6,569 nucleotides of DNA, taken from Actinomycetes bacterium (lineage in GTDB: Bacteria > Actinomycetota > Actinomycetes > JAHEKZ01). The position numbers and the translations under genes were made by a program. Within the stretch, counting starts at the first letter, position 1, and the number at the start of each line of letters is the position of its first letter. The stretch covers positions 1 to 6,569 of the forward strand of contig JAJAYM010000080.1 of NCBI GenBank assembly GCA_027117675.1. The letters are read 5' to 3'. This document shows, in pieces, positions 1-5,194 of this stretch. The notes below the pieces were generated by a model. That model did not search any database. It was not told where the DNA came from and worked only from the letters and a program-made list of their open reading frames with translations.

Positions 1-1202
1 ACCCGGCCGAGGACGTGGTCGCGCTCCTCTTCCATGAGCGACGCGTGCTGGAGCAGGGTGGGAACGCTTGGCAAGAAGATCGACGCCGTCTCACCACGCC
101 GTCGAGCACGAACAAAACGACCGACTGCTTGCGCGAAGAAGAGCGGCGTTGTCGTGGTGGTCGCGTACACGCCGACGGCGAGCCGCGGGATGTCAACACC
201 TTCACTCACCATCCGGACGGCGACCAGCCAGCGTGACGATGCGTCAGAGAACTTCTCGATGACGCCGCTTGCCTTCGGGTCGTCCGACAGCACCGTCGGT
301 ACCTTCTCGCCGCACATCCGGCTCAGCAGCCGGGCATATGCGCGAGCGTGTTCATGATCGGTCGCAATGACCAGCCCGCCGGCGTCCGGCATGGCGCGCC
401 GAACCTCACCGAGTCGTCGGTCGGCGGCCGCAAGGACCGAACCGATCCACTCCCCTTTTGGGTCGAGTGCCGTGCGCAGGGCCTGCGACGTCGCGTCCGG
501 ACCCATGTCCTCGCCGAGCCGAGCAGCTACCTCGTCGCCTGCCCTCGTCCGCCAGCGCAACTCACCCGAGTACGCAAGGAAGAGCACCGGCCGCACCACG
601 CCGTCTTTGAGCGCGTCGGCGTAGCCGTACGAGTGATCTGACGAGCTACGCGGCAGCCCATCACCATCTGGCTCATAACGAACGAACGGGATGGCATTGA
701 CGTCAGAGCGGAACGGAGTGCCTGTCAGCGCGAGCCGATGGGCAGCAGGTTCGAATGCCTCACGGACCGCGCCTCCCCACGACATCGCGTCACCGGCATG
801 GTGGATCTCGTCGAGGATCACCAACGTCTTGCGGTTCTCAGTTCGGGCCCTGTGCAACATCGGGTGAGCGGCTACCTGGGCGTAAGTGACCACGACTCCC
901 TCGAACCCCTGACCCATCGCCCCCTGCGCATTGGTGAAGCGCGGGTCGAGTCGAACACCGAGCCGCGTCGCGGCATCGGCCCATTGCTGCTTCAAGTGCT
1001 CGGTCGGAGCGACAACCGTGATGGCGCGTACCTGTCGAGAAGCCAGCAGCTGGCTGGCGACCAACAGTGCGAATGTCGTCTTTCCGGCGCCGGGTGTGGC
1101 GACCGTCAGGAAGTCTCGAGGCCGGGCACTCATCCACTGCACCAGTGCCGCACGCTGCCAGCTGCGCAGTGGCGTCGCGGCTGGCTGATTTCTCGTTGTC
1201 AC
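1..1202 (-). CDS. SF2 DEAD/DEAH-type helicase (partial, C-terminus beyond left edge)
   Basis: ATP-dependent superfamily 2 helicase or translocase of the ResIII/XPB-like type, presumably cytosolic. The exact substrate cannot be told from sequence. The frame is open for 400 codons and runs off the window. Motifs in order: an LRSWQ segment at residues 12-16 resembling the LRPWQ element that precedes motif I; Walker A ATPGAGKT (35-42); motif Ia VVAPTEHLKQQW (63-74); Walker B DEIHH (131-135); motif III LTGTPFR (159-165); then the second RecA-like domain with motif V VSEGVDIP (about 330-337) and motif VI QAVGRFVR (about 358-365). Both ATPase lobes therefore look intact, and only the C-terminal part is missing. 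The start is GTG at 1202, chosen because it keeps the LRSWQ element; there is no clear Shine-Dalgarno, but the MFS stop lies only 12 bases upstream in the same frame, so translational coupling is likely. The family assignment is firm; the cellular role is unknown. Confidence 0.93.
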   Translation of the reverse strand, partial: MTTRNQPAATPLRSWQRAALVQWMSARPRDFLTVATPGAGKTTFALLVASQLLASRQVRAITVVAPTEHLKQQWADAATRLGVRLDPRFTNAQGAMGQGFEGVVVTYAQVAAHPMLHRARTENRKTLVILDEIHHAGDAMSWGGAVREAFEPAAHRLALTGTPFRSDVNAIPFVRYEPDGDGLPRSSSDHSYGYADALKDGVVRPVLFLAYSGELRWRTRAGDEVAARLGEDMGPDATSQALRTALDPKGEWIGSVLAAADRRLGEVRRAMPDAGGLVIATDHEHARAYARLLSRMCGEKVPTVLSDDPKASGVIEKFSDASSRWLVAVRMVSEGVDIPRLAVGVYATTTTTPLFFAQAVGRFVRARRRGETASIFLPSVPTLLQHASLMEEERDHVLGR

Positions 1203-1214
1203 GGGGGCACGAGC

Positions 1215-2666
1215 CTAGGCACTGCCCGACCCGGCCGATGACCCGGCCGATGACGGGGCCGATGACGGGGCCGATACCCGGGGCGCCAGGACAGTACCGA
1301 CCGCGGCAATTGCGGTCATGACCAGGAAGATCGTGAGATAGACGCCCCCGTCCTGGCCAGCACGGACATGCGACGTCGCGAAGATCACCCCACCTAGGCC
1401 GGTGGCCACGATCACGCCAAGCGAGTCCGAGATCTGCAGCGCCGCTGAGTTGACGCCCTGCTCTTCAGGGGCAGACAGCTGCAAGACCAGGACGCCGAGC
1501 GAGCCGTACAAGATCCCCATTCCGAAGGAACCGATTGCCCAGGTGAGCGCGATCACCTGCCATGAGACGGCCTCCAGGGCGGCGGCGCTGGAGAGCGCGA
1601 GGCCAACGGTCGTGAAGGCTGCGCCCATGACGACGAGCCGTTCGCGAGTGATGGTCAGAGTCGGACGTCCCTGGAGCCAGCTACCCAGGAACCAACCAAC
1701 GGCAGCCCCGGACAATGCGCCTCCGGCGAAGACTGATGAGAGTCCGCGCTCGCTCACCAACATCAACTGCACGAACCACTCGGCGGCAAAGAACGAGCCG
1801 GCGAAGACCCCACGGATCAGAACCACGGTCGGCAGACCTCGACGCGCCCGAAGCGTTCCGCTCGGCAGCAGGCGGGGAACGGCGTAGGCCAACAAGGCAA
1901 GGGCAATAGGCGTGAGGATGAGCGACCACACATCTAGTCGCTGACCAGCCACCTGCAGCAGCACCACCCCAACTGCTGCCATCAGGGCCAGACGCTTACG
2001 CCCTGGGGCTGGCGCGGCGTCAGCGTCCGGCTCCACGTGCATCGCCTGCAGCCGTGGGATGAGTACGGCGCCGACCGGAATGAGGAGCAGGAGGACGCCA
2101 AAGAAGACCCAGCGCCAACCGAACGCATCGGTGATGAGCCCCGCGACCAGCGGTCCGACGATCCCGGGAACCACCCACGCCCCAGAGAGGGCGGTGAACA
2201 CCCTCGGCCTCAGCTGCTCGGGATAGGCCCGGCCGATCACGACGTAGAGGGCGACGATAACGGCCCCGAACCCCAGGCCCTGAAGCGCCCTGCCCACCAG
2301 GAGTACCGGCATGGTCGGCGCAAAGCCGCAGACAAGGGTGCCGACGACGAACGCAACCAACCCAGCGGACAACGGCGGGACGGGGCCACGCCGGTCGGCC
2401 CAGCCACCCGCAGCCGCCATCGAGAAGAGACCCGCGGCCGTAACGGCGGTAGACCCCCAGGCATACCAGGCGAGGCCATCGAGCTCACGCGCTGCCGTTG
2501 GCATCGCCGTGATGACGCCCATCGCCTCAAAGGCCACGATGGTCATCACCGAAATGACACCGAGGGTCAGGACGCGGTACTGCGGGCCGAAGATGCTTCC
2601 CGGCCCATCGGGATCACCCTCGCCTGCCTTGACGGCCGACATTCCGGGATCAGGCGGCGTCGTCAC
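1215..2666 (-). CDS. MFS transporter, DHA2-like (EmrB/QacA type) exporter
   Basis: Integral membrane secondary transporter, probably a proton-coupled drug or metabolite exporter; the substrate is unknown. At 483 residues it has about 14 hydrophobic segments by eye (roughly 33-55, 69-87, 99-115, 119-145, 157-178, 186-204, 225-241, 246-265, 280-303, 312-330, 343-361, 368-395, 408-430, 441-460), matching the DHA2 topology. The loop 2-3 motif A is visible as GGWADRRG (87-94). Motif B-like VGRALQGLGFG lies at 124-134, with its arginine at 126. Motif C, SGAWVVPGIVGPLVAG, lies at 161-176. The C-terminus is a short Ser/Ala/Gly/Pro tail built of tetrapeptide repeats. The start used is GTG at 2666, directly abutting a GGTGAG element. 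An ATG at 2642 is an alternative, but its ribosome site is no better. The gene begins 30 bases after the metalloprotease stop and ends 12 bases before the helicase start, so the three are probably co-transcribed. Confidence 0.9.
   Translation of the reverse strand: MTTPPDPGMSAVKAGEGDPDGPGSIFGPQYRVLTLGVISVMTIVAFEAMGVITAMPTAARELDGLAWYAWGSTAVTAAGLFSMAAAGGWADRRGPVPPLSAGLVAFVVGTLVCGFAPTMPVLLVGRALQGLGFGAVIVALYVVIGRAYPEQLRPRVFTALSGAWVVPGIVGPLVAGLITDAFGWRWVFFGVLLLLIPVGAVLIPRLQAMHVEPDADAAPAPGRKRLALMAAVGVVLLQVAGQRLDVWSLILTPIALALLAYAVPRLLPSGTLRARRGLPTVVLIRGVFAGSFFAAEWFVQLMLVSERGLSSVFAGGALSGAAVGWFLGSWLQGRPTLTITRERLVVMGAAFTTVGLALSSAAALEAVSWQVIALTWAIGSFGMGILYGSLGVLVLQLSAPEEQGVNSAALQISDSLGVIVATGLGGVIFATSHVRAGQDGGVYLTIFLVMTAIAAVGTVLAPRVSAPSSAPSSAGSSAGSGSA
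1231..1278. repeat. 12-base tandem repeat, 4 units, at the 3' end of the MFS gene
   Basis: Four consecutive 12-base units are visible: CCGGCCGATGAC twice, GGGGCCGATGAC, and GGGGCCGATACC. On the coding (minus) strand each unit encodes four residues, giving an SSAP/SSAG repeat tail after the last membrane segment of the transporter. The in-frame period of 12 means copy number can change without breaking the ORF. Confidence 0.85.
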
Positions 2667-2696
2667 CTCACCAGCGTAAGCACTCGCTGCCCAGAC

Positions 2697-3632
2697 CTAT
2701 CCAGCGGACCGGAAGGTAGCCCACTGGCTCGACATGCGGTCGGACTGTCCTGCGGTGAAGCGGTTCATGCACTTGTCGTTGCTGTAGTCCATGAAGTTGT
2801 AGATCGGGTCGACGCCGGCGCTTCGACAGGAGTCGCGACCCTTGGGACAGCCGTACCCTGGCCTGCGCTCAGCGGGTGTGTCTGAGACGCGGTCGTTCGT
2901 CTTCGTGCAGCCATTCTGGAACGTGTGGTAGAGCCCGAGCCAGTGACCTACCTCGTGCGTTCCGGTATCACCTCGGTTGTACGGTGCAGCGTTCCCGCCC
3001 GGCATCGACTCGGTGAGCAGCACGACGCCGTCGTTGGTGGGGTTGCCCTCATACTTCTGCGGGAAGGTGGCCCAGCCAAGGAGGCCACCACCAATGTTGG
3101 CGGCATAGATGTTGAGGGTGTCAGCCCCGACCACTCGTAACGCTGCCTTGGCCTGCTGCTCGGCAGCACTGCCGTATCTCATCGTGGACCAAGCGTCATC
3201 AACAGTGAAGTCAGTCAGCTCGAGGGAGAAGCGGAACGGCGTGTCGGTGGCCCTGTCGCTACTGCGCCCTGAATAAGAGCGATTGAGCACCCGGACCTGC
3301 TCGGCCGCCTGCTCTTGACGGGCCTGCTGCTGCTCAGGGGTGAGCTCTTTAGCGGTGATGACGTGAACGTAGGTGGGGATCGTTACCTCGGCTGCGGCGA
3401 GTCGGGCCTGGACTGTCGGCACGTCGCGCAGCAGCTTGGTGTGCGGGTCGACGCGAACCTCGCCGCTTCCTCGAGCGCCGGTTTGCAGAGCGCGCGGCTC
3501 AAAGCACTCAGCGGTGGCACTCGAAACTGCCCCCGTACCCAGTGGCGCGACCGCTACGGCGGCAGCAGCGAACACCACCACGGCTCCGATCGCAGCAGAA
3601 CGACTGCCAAGGCGGGCGGGACTGATCGACAC
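2697..3632 (-). CDS. Secreted M43 (pappalysin/ulilysin-like) zinc metalloprotease
   Basis: Exported zinc endopeptidase of family M43, close in motif style to archaeal ulilysin and fungal Mep1-type proteases. The start is set at GTG 3632, not the longer GTG at 3650, because GGAGG (3639-3643) sits six bases upstream of it. The protein is 311 residues. Residues 1-41 form a signal peptide: a short Arg-containing N-region, a hydrophobic stretch AIGAVVVFAAAAVAVA, and likely cleavage after ATA. The zinc site HEVGHWLGLYH is at 226-236 (His226, Glu227, His230, His236), and the Met-turn YNFMDYS has Met281. Cys242, Cys262, Cys269 and Cys288 are spaced as for the two disulfides expected in ulilysin-like enzymes. 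Cys43, just after the predicted cleavage site, is unpaired and might act as a cysteine switch in a pro-segment (inference). Substrate unknown. It is the first gene of a probable three-gene unit with the MFS exporter and helicase. Confidence 0.93.
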   Translation of the reverse strand: MSISPARLGSRSAAIGAVVVFAAAAVAVAPLGTGAVSSATAECFEPRALQTGARGSGEVRVDPHTKLLRDVPTVQARLAAAEVTIPTYVHVITAKELTPEQQQARQEQAAEQVRVLNRSYSGRSSDRATDTPFRFSLELTDFTVDDAWSTMRYGSAAEQQAKAALRVVGADTLNIYAANIGGGLLGWATFPQKYEGNPTNDGVVLLTESMPGGNAAPYNRGDTGTHEVGHWLGLYHTFQNGCTKTNDRVSDTPAERRPGYGCPKGRDSCRSAGVDPIYNFMDYSNDKCMNRFTAGQSDRMSSQWATFRSAG

Positions 3633-3638
3633 AGGTGA

Positions 3639-3643
3639 CCTCC
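3639..3643 (-). promoter_or_regulatory. Ribosome binding site fixing the metalloprotease start
   Basis: The minus strand reads GGAGG followed by TCACCT and then GTG at 3632. This is a strong Shine-Dalgarno with six-base spacing. It lies inside the longer candidate reading from GTG 3650, so the shorter start is preferred. The shorter start also gives a better-formed signal peptide. Confidence 0.75.
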
Positions 3644-3671
3644 AAGGCACAGTTCACACCAGCATGACGAG

Positions 3672-3677
3672 ATTATG
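3672..3677 (-). promoter_or_regulatory. Candidate -10 box for the metalloprotease-MFS-helicase unit
   Basis: The minus strand reads CATAAT, five of six matches to TATAAT, in an otherwise GC-rich 94-base gap between DUF3039 and the protease. It would start transcription near 3665, giving a leader of about 33 bases that contains the GGAGG site. A -35 box is not convincing (CCGAAC at 17-base spacing), so an activator or a -10-dominated promoter is possible. Confidence 0.4.
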
Positions 3678-3726
3678 AAGCAGCGCCTAGGGCAGTTCGG
3701 GTGATCGCCACGCGCCCCGGGAGGGG

Positions 3727-3996
3727 TTATCCCTCGGACGGCAAGGACTCGTAGATCTCCTGGCACTCGGGGCACACCGGAAACTTCTGCGGGTCGCGGT
3801 TCGGGATCCAGACCTTGCCACAGAGTGCGATGACCGGTGAGCCAGTGACGGCGCTCTCCACGATCTTTTCCTTTTGCACATAGTGCGCGAACCGCTCGTG
3901 ATCGCCGGGCTCGACCGAGGCCTCCTCCACGCGCTCGTCGATCAGCGTGCCGAGGCCGCCGTTGTCGGTATCTGGGCTGAGGGGATCTGTCGTCAC
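3727..3996 (-). CDS. DUF3039 family protein, small putative zinc-binding
   Basis: Small 89-residue cytosolic protein that I recognise as the actinobacterial DUF3039 family, whose function is not established. An acidic, variable N-terminus (1-30) is followed by the conserved core GDHERFAHYVQKEKI (31-45), then VIALCGKVW (55-63) and FPVCPECQEIYE (72-83). Cys59, Cys75 and Cys78, perhaps with His33 or His38, could form a zinc site (inference from spacing). No signal peptide or membrane segment is seen. The start is GTG at 3996, without any Shine-Dalgarno; the upstream minus strand reads CTCCTCCGC. A TACACT box seven bases upstream suggests a leaderless transcript. It lies 18 bases after the YqgE stop, so it may also be read through from that gene. 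The length is typical of the family. Confidence 0.85.
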   Translation of the reverse strand: MTTDPLSPDTDNGGLGTLIDERVEEASVEPGDHERFAHYVQKEKIVESAVTGSPVIALCGKVWIPNRDPQKFPVCPECQEIYESLPSEG

Positions 3997-4003
3997 GCGG
4001 AGG

Positions 4004-4009
4004 AGTGTA
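4004..4009 (-). promoter_or_regulatory. Candidate -10 box for a leaderless DUF3039 transcript
   Basis: The minus strand reads TACACT (a TANNNT form), then seven bases, then the GTG start at 3996. This is the spacing expected if transcription begins at the first base of the start codon, common in actinobacteria. No good -35 is visible. The box lies in the short YqgE-DUF3039 gap. Confidence 0.45.
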
Positions 4010-4014
4010 AACCG

Positions 4015-4569
4015 TCAGTTGAGCGAAGGGTCTTCGGGAAAGGTGGCCACGAGCGCCAGCCGCGCCGGCTGCCGACGCAGCACGTGCCCCCACAGCCCTT
4101 GCGGATCGGCTGAGGACAGGTCACCTGGGTCGGCGTCAACGACGTACCAAGAACCGGAGTCGATTTCGGCCTCGAGCTGGTCGGCGCCCCAGCCTGCGTA
4201 GCCGGCGAAAACCCGCATCGCGCTGATCTCGGCGGCGATGAGCTCAGCTGGGGCGTCGAGATCGACGAGCCCGATCCCAGCGTGGACGTGCCGAAAGCCC
4301 AACGGCTCGCCTTCTTCGCCATGACCACCCGTTCGAGCGGCCAGTGCGAGCGCACTGTCTCGACCAACCGGACCACCCTGGAAGACCACCTGTGGCGGCG
4401 TCGCGTAGAGGTGCCAGTCGGGCAGTATCTCGCTGACATCGGTGGTGGACGGACGGTTCAGCACTACACCGAGAGCTCCACTCTCATCGTGGTCGACCAG
4501 CAGCACGACCGTGCGCGAGAAATGCGGGTCATCGAGATCGGGCGCCGCCACCAGTAGGCGCCCAGTCAT
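4015..4569 (-). CDS. YqgE/AlgH family protein
   Basis: Cytosolic 184-residue protein of the UPF0301 (YqgE/AlgH) family. AlgH was linked to alginate regulation in Pseudomonas, but the biochemical role of the family is unresolved. Family hallmarks are visible: N-terminal GRLLVAAPDLDDPHF (3-17), the GALGVVLNRP loop (31-40), FQGGPV (63-68), and near the C-terminus the signature RVFAGYAGWGADQLEAEI (119-136) followed by GSWYV. The ATG at 4569 is chosen as start because GAGGAAG on the minus strand lies five bases upstream and the conserved N-terminus begins there. An in-frame GTG 10 codons upstream and a longer ATG at 4710 are less likely. It is transcribed divergently from the thioredoxin gene and is followed by DUF3039 after 18 bases. 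I see no confident promoter for it in the intergenic region. Confidence 0.92.
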   Translation of the reverse strand: MTGRLLVAAPDLDDPHFSRTVVLLVDHDESGALGVVLNRPSTTDVSEILPDWHLYATPPQVVFQGGPVGRDSALALAARTGGHGEEGEPLGFRHVHAGIGLVDLDAPAELIAAEISAMRVFAGYAGWGADQLEAEIDSGSWYVVDADPGDLSSADPQGLWGHVLRRQPARLALVATFPEDPSLN

Positions 4570-4658
4570 GGTCTCTTCCTCGACGCTCGACTCGTCCACC
4601 CCGCCATCTTCACCTAGTTGGAGGCTAGATGGAGGGCAGGTCCAAGGCCAGACCGCTC

Positions 4659-4684
4659 GGAATAATGTTTGCGGGGACGTCGTT
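4659..4684 (+). promoter_or_regulatory. SigR/SigH-type stress promoter for thioredoxin
   Basis: GGAAT at 4659-4663, exactly 18 bases, then GTT at 4682-4684. GGAAT-N18-GTT is the published consensus for Streptomyces SigR promoters and agrees with mycobacterial SigH. Both are ECF sigma factors released by a redox-sensing anti-sigma factor, and thioredoxin genes are among their classic targets. It points toward the thioredoxin gene, predicting a start near 4690 and a leader of about 80 bases. The motif is seen directly; the sigma factor assignment is inference strengthened by the target. Confidence 0.7.
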
Positions 4685-4712
4685 GCGAGGGGAGCCGGGT
4701 AGCAGCCCATTT

Positions 4713-4764
4713 AATGAAGCGAATGAAACCGTTGAACGAAGCCAGTGAATGAGTCCAGTGAATG
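4713..4764. repeat. Four degenerate 13-base tandem repeats in the thioredoxin leader
   Basis: Units at 4713-4725, 4726-4738, 4739-4751 and 4752-4764 align to AAGCCAGTGAATG. The last two share 11 of 13 bases with each other, and the first two share 9 of 13 with the third. The array is AT-richer than its surroundings and ends at the GG of the ribosome binding site. It lies wholly inside the predicted untranslated leader. Function unknown. Confidence 0.65.
4714..4752 (+). other. Possible 12-codon upstream ORF before thioredoxin
   Basis: ATG at 4714 opens a reading frame MKRMKPLNEASE that stops with TGA at 4750-4752. The stop overlaps the ATG at 4749 as ATGA, and that ATG is in frame with thioredoxin, so coupled translation is conceivable. 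No good ribosome site precedes it and it sits inside the 13-base repeats, so it may be fortuitous. Confidence 0.2.
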
Positions 4765-4768
4765 GAGG
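4764..4768 (+). promoter_or_regulatory. Ribosome binding site of thioredoxin
   Basis: GGAGG lies four bases before GTG 4773. This favours GTG 4773 over the upstream in-frame ATG 4749, which has no Shine-Dalgarno and would make the GGAGG part of the coding sequence. Confidence 0.65.
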
Positions 4769-4772
4769 CCAG

Positions 4773-5147
4773 GTGTCCACCCTCACCTTGACCAAAGAAA
4801 ACTTCGCCGAGACGATCAGCGACAACAACATCGTCTTGATCGACTTCTGGGCATCGTGGTGTGGCCCGTGTCGGGCGTTCGGTCCGGTCTTTGAGAGCGC
4901 CAGCGAGGTGCACACCGACGTCGTCTTCGCCAAGGTCGACACTGAGGACCAGCAGGAACTCGCCGGGATGTTCGGAATCACATCGATCCCCACACTGGTC
5001 GCGTTCCGCGAAAAGGTTCTCGTCTTCGGTGAAGCCGGCGCCCTACCGGCCCCTGAGCTCGAGAAGGTGCTGGTCAGCGTCCAAGCACTCAAGATGGCCG
5101 ATGTGCACCAGAAGGTGGCCGATCAGCAGTCCACGGACGCCGTCTGA
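4773..5147 (+). CDS. Thioredoxin (WCGPC)
   Basis: Cytosolic dithiol-disulfide oxidoreductase that keeps protein thiols reduced, normally recycled by thioredoxin reductase (not in the window). At 124 residues from GTG 4773 it has the full fold: buried Asp24 (equivalent to E. coli Asp26), the active site WASWCGPC with redox Cys30 and Cys33, FAKVDTE (52-58), and the cis-proline loop TSIPT with Pro73. It differs from typical thioredoxin in two ways: the usual glycine after the F-K-N/D element is Lys81 (FREKVLVF), and there is a C-terminal extension of about 15-18 residues, Gln/Asp-rich, past the usual 105-108 residue end. An ATG at 4749 would add eight residues. It is preceded by a SigR/SigH-like promoter and a repeat-rich leader, consistent with induction by thiol stress. 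The sulfatase starts 47 bases downstream and may have its own promoter. A trxA-like role is likely but orthology is not shown. Confidence 0.93.
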   Translation: MSTLTLTKENFAETISDNNIVLIDFWASWCGPCRAFGPVFESASEVHTDVVFAKVDTEDQQELAGMFGITSIPTLVAFREKVLVFGEAGALPAPELEKVLVSVQALKMADVHQKVADQQSTDAV

Positions 5148-5162
5148 CCCAATGCCGACGCG

Positions 5163-5177
5163 GCAGTGATCAACTGC
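5163..5177. promoter_or_regulatory. Inverted repeat upstream of the sulfatase (operator candidate)
   Basis: GCAGT-GATCA-ACTGC: perfect five-base arms around a five-base centre, ending three bases before the TAGGTT box. It would occupy the spacer/-35 area of the sulfatase promoter. It could be a repressor site or a weak RNA hairpin after thioredoxin. There is no T-tract, so it is not an intrinsic terminator. Confidence 0.35.
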
Positions 5178-5179
5178 GC

Positions 5180-5185
5180 TAGGTT
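5180..5185 (+). promoter_or_regulatory. Candidate -10 box for the sulfatase
   Basis: TAGGTT (TANNNT form) lies nine bases before ATG 5195. There is no Shine-Dalgarno before that ATG, so a leaderless or nearly leaderless transcript is plausible. No convincing -35 box is seen at 16-18 base spacing. Confidence 0.4.
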
Positions 5186-5194
5186 CCTCGTTCT

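Noticed and set aside
738..1241. Plus-strand ORF of 167 codons opposite the helicase
   Set aside because: It is antisense to the helicase frame that holds all the SF2 motifs, and the product has no recognisable features.
2037..2885. Long plus-strand ORF of 282 codons opposite the MFS and protease genes
   Set aside because: Its product is Arg/Asp/Gly/Pro-rich with no recognisable fold, and it lies antisense to two well-supported genes. High third-position GC makes such open antisense frames common.
3709..3726. Short GC hairpin CCCC-N4-GGGG after the DUF3039 stop as a terminator
   Set aside because: The stem is only four pairs and no T-tract follows, so it cannot be supported as an intrinsic terminator.
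3554..4093. Minus-strand ORF of 179 codons spanning DUF3039 and the gap beside it
   Set aside because: It overlaps the DUF3039 gene in another frame, and the product is a compositional shadow.
4700..4740. Minus-strand promoter for YqgE (TTCAAC followed by TTAAAT)
   Set aside because: The boxes match poorly and the sequence is part of the 13-base repeat array, so the resemblance may just reflect AT-rich composition.
5153..5165. TGCCG-ACG-CGGCA hairpin after the thioredoxin stop as a terminator
   Set aside because: A five-pair stem with a three-base loop and no following T-run; it also overlaps the inverted repeat at 5163-5177.
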